A stretch of DNA of 64,000 bases, taken from Rheinheimera mangrovi (GTDB lineage: Bacteria; Pseudomonadota; Gammaproteobacteria; Enterobacterales; Alteromonadaceae). The DNA lies in NCBI RefSeq assembly GCF_003990335.1, contig NZ_CP034683.1:1192501-1256500 (forward strand). Reading direction: 5' to 3'. The notes under the pieces are model-generated. The model saw only the letters and a list, made by a program, of their open reading frames with translations, was not told the origin of the DNA and did no database searches. Positions 60,905 to 64,000 of the stretch are shown here, piece by piece; the stretch's first letter is position 1, and every line of letters begins with the position of its first letter. A program made the translations under genes and the position numbers.

Positions 60905-62022
60905 CCGGAAACCCCTTGCAGCGGGAGTTGAATACAAACCAGAAAGCCTTGTTGCCTGGCTTGCACTACTAAACTGGCTGCACTGCCAAAGTGCTGGCTT
61001 AAGCGGTTTTGAATATTAGTTAAACCAACGCCTGAGCTTTGTGTTAACTGTTTCGCTGCGTGTTTGCCTGGGCCGTCGTCTTCAACCTGTAAGCAAAGCT
61101 TCCCCTTGTGTTGTTGTCCGGCAATGGTAATAGTGGCACCTTGTTGTTGAGTGGCAACAGCATATTTAATGGCATTCTCAACCAAAGGTTGCAGCAACAA
61201 AGGTGGAATAAGGTGCTGACCTATGTCCTGATCAATTTTCCAGTCCACTTTGAGTTTGTTGCCAAAGCGGGTTTTTTGTAAGGCCAGATAAGCTTCGATA
61301 GCAGCCAGTTCATCTGCCAGTTTTACCAGGCTATCCGGAGAGCTGCTCAAGGAGTAGCGTAAAAAAGACGCCAGTTGCTCAGACATTAATTCGGCGTCGT
61401 CAAAACGTTCAGCTTCAATAAGAGCGCATACGGAGTTCAGTGCATTAAAGGTAAAATGCGGATTCAACTGATGCCGCAAAGCCTGCAATTCAAGTTGCTG
61501 TATTTTCTGACTTAAACGAGCTGATTCTGCCAGACGAAACAAGCGTTGCTGGTTCAGAATATAGGCCAGATAAAGAGTGGTCCAGACAAAAAAAGCCAGG
61601 GTATTGCTGTCGAGATTGCTTAGCAGGAAGCGAGGATCAAATTGCTCATTTTTCATTGGCAGCAGCCAGAAGGCGTTTTCCAATGGCACATAGATACAGG
61701 TCAACAACAGTGCCGCCAGCGTCAATTGCCAAATAGAAAAACTATGCTGCCTAATTTTATATTGAGACCAGACAACTAAAGCTCCGGTGATCATCCACGC
61801 TGCAGCATCACTGGCAAAATTCATCCCTAAATAATATAGAGCCTCTGCTTTTTGCCAGATAAAAAAATCCAGACACCAGCTAAATGCACTGAGTGCAAAG
61901 ATAATCAGCCAAAACAGGCTGTGGTGACGCAACAAAGGCTTTATATCCGCATTAAACACCAGGAGAGCTCCCGCAGCTGTTGATGTAGCCAGTATAACCA
62001 AAGACTTAGTTAAATCGACCAT
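60901..62022 (-). CDS. LytS-type sensor histidine kinase (first of two)
   Basis: Most likely start is the ATG at 62022 (373 residues), which begins at the first membrane helix; upstream in-frame ATGs to 62196 would add 58 residues without membrane or domain character. Neither start has a clear ribosome-binding site, so this is uncertain. Four helices, then LELQALRHQLNPHFTFNALNSVCALIEAERF with the phospho-acceptor His and an ATPase domain with QVEDDGPGKHA. Same architecture as the following kinase, so the operon arose by duplication or has a heteromeric sensor. Confidence 0.88.
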   Translation of the reverse strand: MVDLTKSLVILATSTAAGALLVFNADIKPLLRHHSLFWLIIFALSAFSWCLDFFIWQKAEALYYLGMNFASDAAAWMITGALVVWSQYKIRQHSFSIWQLTLAALLLTCIYVPLENAFWLLPMKNEQFDPRFLLSNLDSNTLAFFVWTTLYLAYILNQQRLFRLAESARLSQKIQQLELQALRHQLNPHFTFNALNSVCALIEAERFDDAELMSEQLASFLRYSLSSSPDSLVKLADELAAIEAYLALQKTRFGNKLKVDWKIDQDIGQHLIPPLLLQPLVENAIKYAVATQQQGATITIAGQQHKGKLCLQVEDDGPGKHAAKQLTQSSGVGLTNIQNRLSQHFGSAASLVVQARQQGFLVCIQLPLQGVSG

Positions 62023-62311
62023 AACAATGGCCCACAGGAAGCTAAGCTGTGACAAGCGGCTATCAGCTGCAGTGCTTTGGTTAGATTGTGTTGGGATTTG
62101 CAGTGACAGATGAAAAAATAACGATAGGCGCACGCTTTTGCCTGCGTTATGGTAATAAGGTGCAACAAACACCAGATAAAAATGAGCTGGCATCATGCAA
62201 ATGGACGCAGAACTCAGGCAAATCAGCTGGCTGCGTAGCTATTCTGCTTTTGATATGGCAAATTAAGCGGCGTTTGAAAAGTTAAACTCAGAATAATTAT
62301 AAGGAAGGGAA

Positions 62312-63829
62312 ATGGAAGGCTTTATTAGTACGCTAAACAGCATAGTCTGGAGCCCGGCGCTGATTTACCTCTGCCTTGGTGCAGGGTTGTTTTACTCAAT
62401 ATTAACCCGCTTTGCTCAGGTGCGTCATTTCAAAGAAATGTGCAAACTGATGCTTAATAACAGTGAATCCGAGAAAGGTATTTCGTCATTTCAGGCTTTG
62501 GCTGTGTCTTTATCCGGCCGGGTTGGTGTAGGTAATATTGCCGGTGTCGCTGCCGCCATTGGTTTTGGTGGACCTGGTGCTGTGTTCTGGATGTGGATAG
62601 TGGCCTTTTTAGGCGCAAGTACTGCTTATGTGGAATCGACCTTAGGCCAAATTTATAAAGTGGAAGAAAACGGTCAGTACCGTGGTGGTCCTGCTTATTA
62701 TTTCGAACGTTGTCTGGGCTGGCGCTGGTTGGGTATTTTGTTTGCTATTTCTGCCATCATTGGCTGCGGTATCTTTTTGCCTGGCGTACAAGCCAATGCA
62801 GTTGGAAATGCTATCACTCAGGTTTTTGGTGAGGGCTCTGCAGTGGTGACCAGTTTTGGTGAAGTAGGTAGTAACAAGTTGATTGGGCTGGCTTTTATTC
62901 TGATTATTTTAGCTTTTATCATCTTTGGTGGTATCAAACGCATCGCTAACTTTACCCAAATTGTGGTGCCTTTTATGGCCTTGGGTTACATAGTGCTGGC
63001 ATTGATTGTTGTGTTTCTGAATCTGGACAGAGTTCCTGCCATATTCAGTTTGATTTTCAGTGATGCTTTTACCGCTCAGGCAGGTTTTGGCGCAGCAATA
63101 GGTTGGGGCGTGAAACGTGGTATTTATTCTAACGAAGCAGGTCAGGGCACTGGCCCGCATGCAGCCGCAGCTGCAGAGGTTGAACACCCTGCTCAGCAGG
63201 GGTTAGTGCAGGCATTTTCTGTTTATGTAGATACCTTGTTTGTGTGCACTGCAACGGCATTAATGATCCTGATCACTCAGCAATACAACATCCAGACCGA
63301 AGATTTTAATGCTGCTGCCGGCACTGGTACCATGATACTGCAGAATATTGACGCCGCCACAGTCGTTGCTTCACCTGCCTTTACCCAAATGGCCCTGCAT
63401 AGTGTGTTTGGGCAATTTGGTCAGGTATTTGCGGGCCTTGCTATTTTCTTCTTCGCTTTTACCACCATTTTAGCCTACTACTACATTACAGAAACTAATG
63501 TGGCTTACTTAAATCGCATATTTAACAATAAGTTACCAACACTGGTGTTCAAACTGTTGTTAATGTTTATGGTGGCCTACGGCACAGTGAACAGTGCTGG
63601 TTATATCTGGAATATTGGTGATTTGGGTGTTGGTATTATGGCGTGGGTCAACGTCATAGGCATATTGGTTATCTTCTTTATGTACAAGCCGACTATGCGC
63701 TGCTTACGTGACTATGAAGAGCAGAAAAAGAGTGGTGGACCTATTAACTTCGACCCAGTGAAATTAGGCATTAAAAATGCAACTTTCTGGGAAAAACGGC
63801 TGGAAAAACAGCAACAAGAAAATAAGTAA
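62312..63829 (+). CDS. Alanine/glycine:cation symporter (AGCS family)
   Basis: 505 residues, about eleven membrane helices. SLSGRVGVGNIAGVAAAIGFGGPGAVFWMW (parts) carries the AGCS signature, and RGIYSNEAGQGTGPHAAAAAE the second conserved block. AAGGAAGGG precedes the ATG. Takes up alanine or glycine with sodium. Divergent from the two-kinase operon with a gap of about 290 bases; the LytTR system might control it, as LytTR systems often govern an adjacent transporter. This is inference. Confidence 0.94.
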   Translation: MEGFISTLNSIVWSPALIYLCLGAGLFYSILTRFAQVRHFKEMCKLMLNNSESEKGISSFQALAVSLSGRVGVGNIAGVAAAIGFGGPGAVFWMWIVAFLGASTAYVESTLGQIYKVEENGQYRGGPAYYFERCLGWRWLGILFAISAIIGCGIFLPGVQANAVGNAITQVFGEGSAVVTSFGEVGSNKLIGLAFILIILAFIIFGGIKRIANFTQIVVPFMALGYIVLALIVVFLNLDRVPAIFSLIFSDAFTAQAGFGAAIGWGVKRGIYSNEAGQGTGPHAAAAAEVEHPAQQGLVQAFSVYVDTLFVCTATALMILITQQYNIQTEDFNAAAGTGTMILQNIDAATVVASPAFTQMALHSVFGQFGQVFAGLAIFFFAFTTILAYYYITETNVAYLNRIFNNKLPTLVFKLLLMFMVAYGTVNSAGYIWNIGDLGVGIMAWVNVIGILVIFFMYKPTMRCLRDYEEQKKSGGPINFDPVKLGIKNATFWEKRLEKQQQENK

Positions 63830-63848
63830 ATAAAGATGTCTGATCAAT

Positions 63849-63871
63849 AAGGAGCCTGAAAATGGCTCCTT
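63849..63871 (+). terminator. Terminator of the symporter gene
   Basis: AAGGAGCC/GGCTCCTT stem with a seven-base loop, followed by TATTTTTTT. Confidence 0.88.
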
Positions 63872-63907
63872 ATTTTTTTAACTAAAGAGATGGAATAGGA
63901 GGCTGAG

Positions 63908-64000
63908 TTGATTTGTAAAACTCTACGTTTAACCTTACGTGAACTTCAGCTGAGGGATGCGGCTTTTGCACTGCGTTTATATAGCGATCCGGCCTTCTTG
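63908..64000 (+). CDS. GNAT-family N-acetyltransferase, 3' end outside window
   Basis: Only 31 codons are visible. AGGAGG lies five bases before a TTG start, and the protein opens LICKTLRLTLRELQLRDAAFALRLYSDP. The RLTLREL-x-x-x-D-A pattern is the usual N-terminus of RimJ/RimL-like GNAT acetyltransferases. A non-ATG start is supported only by the perfect Shine-Dalgarno; the gene continues beyond the window. Confidence 0.7.
   Translation, partial: MICKTLRLTLRELQLRDAAFALRLYSDPAFL

Overview
This 64 kb window looks like chromosome from an aerobic gammaproteobacterium of the Alteromonadales/Chromatiaceae type. Rheinheimera is my best guess, from gene content and moderate GC only; no rRNA or other marker gene is present. 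Supporting signs are the ydbH-ynbE-ydbL operon, a 532-residue isocitrate lyase with a KQCGH active site, DUF3718 and YjfB-like small proteins, large TonB receptors next to 'tryptophan halogenase' genes, and many bidirectional hairpin terminators. I see no rRNA, tRNA, CRISPR, intact insertion sequence or prophage.

Layout. (a) 1-11.4 kb: end of a ClpP-fold periplasmic protein, an RND efflux pair, an M16 lipoprotein peptidase, the ydbH-ynbE-ydbL envelope operon and a YciI protein. (b) 11.4-19 kb: an adaptor, ATPase and two FtsX-type permeases behind a near-consensus sigma-54 promoter with upstream TGTCCGC dyads, followed by an NtrC-like regulator and its kinase, which probably act there. (c) 19-22 kb: LacI regulator, secreted EEP phosphohydrolase, secreted cytochrome c. 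(d) 21.9-23.7 kb: a repeat-rich stretch with one AT-rich DUF5677 gene. (e) 23.7-33.2 kb: an alpha-glucan/oligosaccharide locus (MFS, GH97, two halogenase-like flavoproteins, TonB receptor). (f) 33.6-44.5 kb: a locus for oxidative sugar handling. It has four differently targeted TIM-barrel isomerase/epimerase-like proteins, a Gfo/Idh/MocA oxidoreductase, a NupG-like MFS, a GMC flavoprotein with [3Fe-4S]-type cysteines plus a Tat-bearing small subunit, a DUF1080 (3-keto-disaccharide hydrolase) protein and a LacI regulator. (g) 44.6-50.1 kb: MFS/LysR pair, amylosucrase and fructokinase. (h) 50.2-54 kb onward: small proteins and the glyoxylate shunt (aceB, LysR, aceA). (i) 55.9-64 kb: a broken lipoprotein gene, a chemoreceptor, a DUF3718 protein, an operon of two LytS-type kinases with one LytTR regulator, an alanine/glycine:cation symporter, and the start of a GNAT gene.

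How the parts fit. Regions e to g read as a carbohydrate-use zone. A 14-bp dyad, CTTAAWCGWTTAAG, lies in the predicted promoter spacer of the MFS gene (23562), upstream of the TonB receptor (33353, with a weaker copy exactly 100 bp away at 33453), and inside the 5' coding end of amylosucrase (48878). This suggests one LacI-family regulon spanning otherwise separate loci. Region f has its own LacI gene and a separate operator overlapping a -35/-10 promoter at 35808-35836. Its gene set matches an oxidative glycoside route, in which C3 oxidation is followed by cleavage of the 3-keto-glycoside and reduction. This is the most interesting system in the window.
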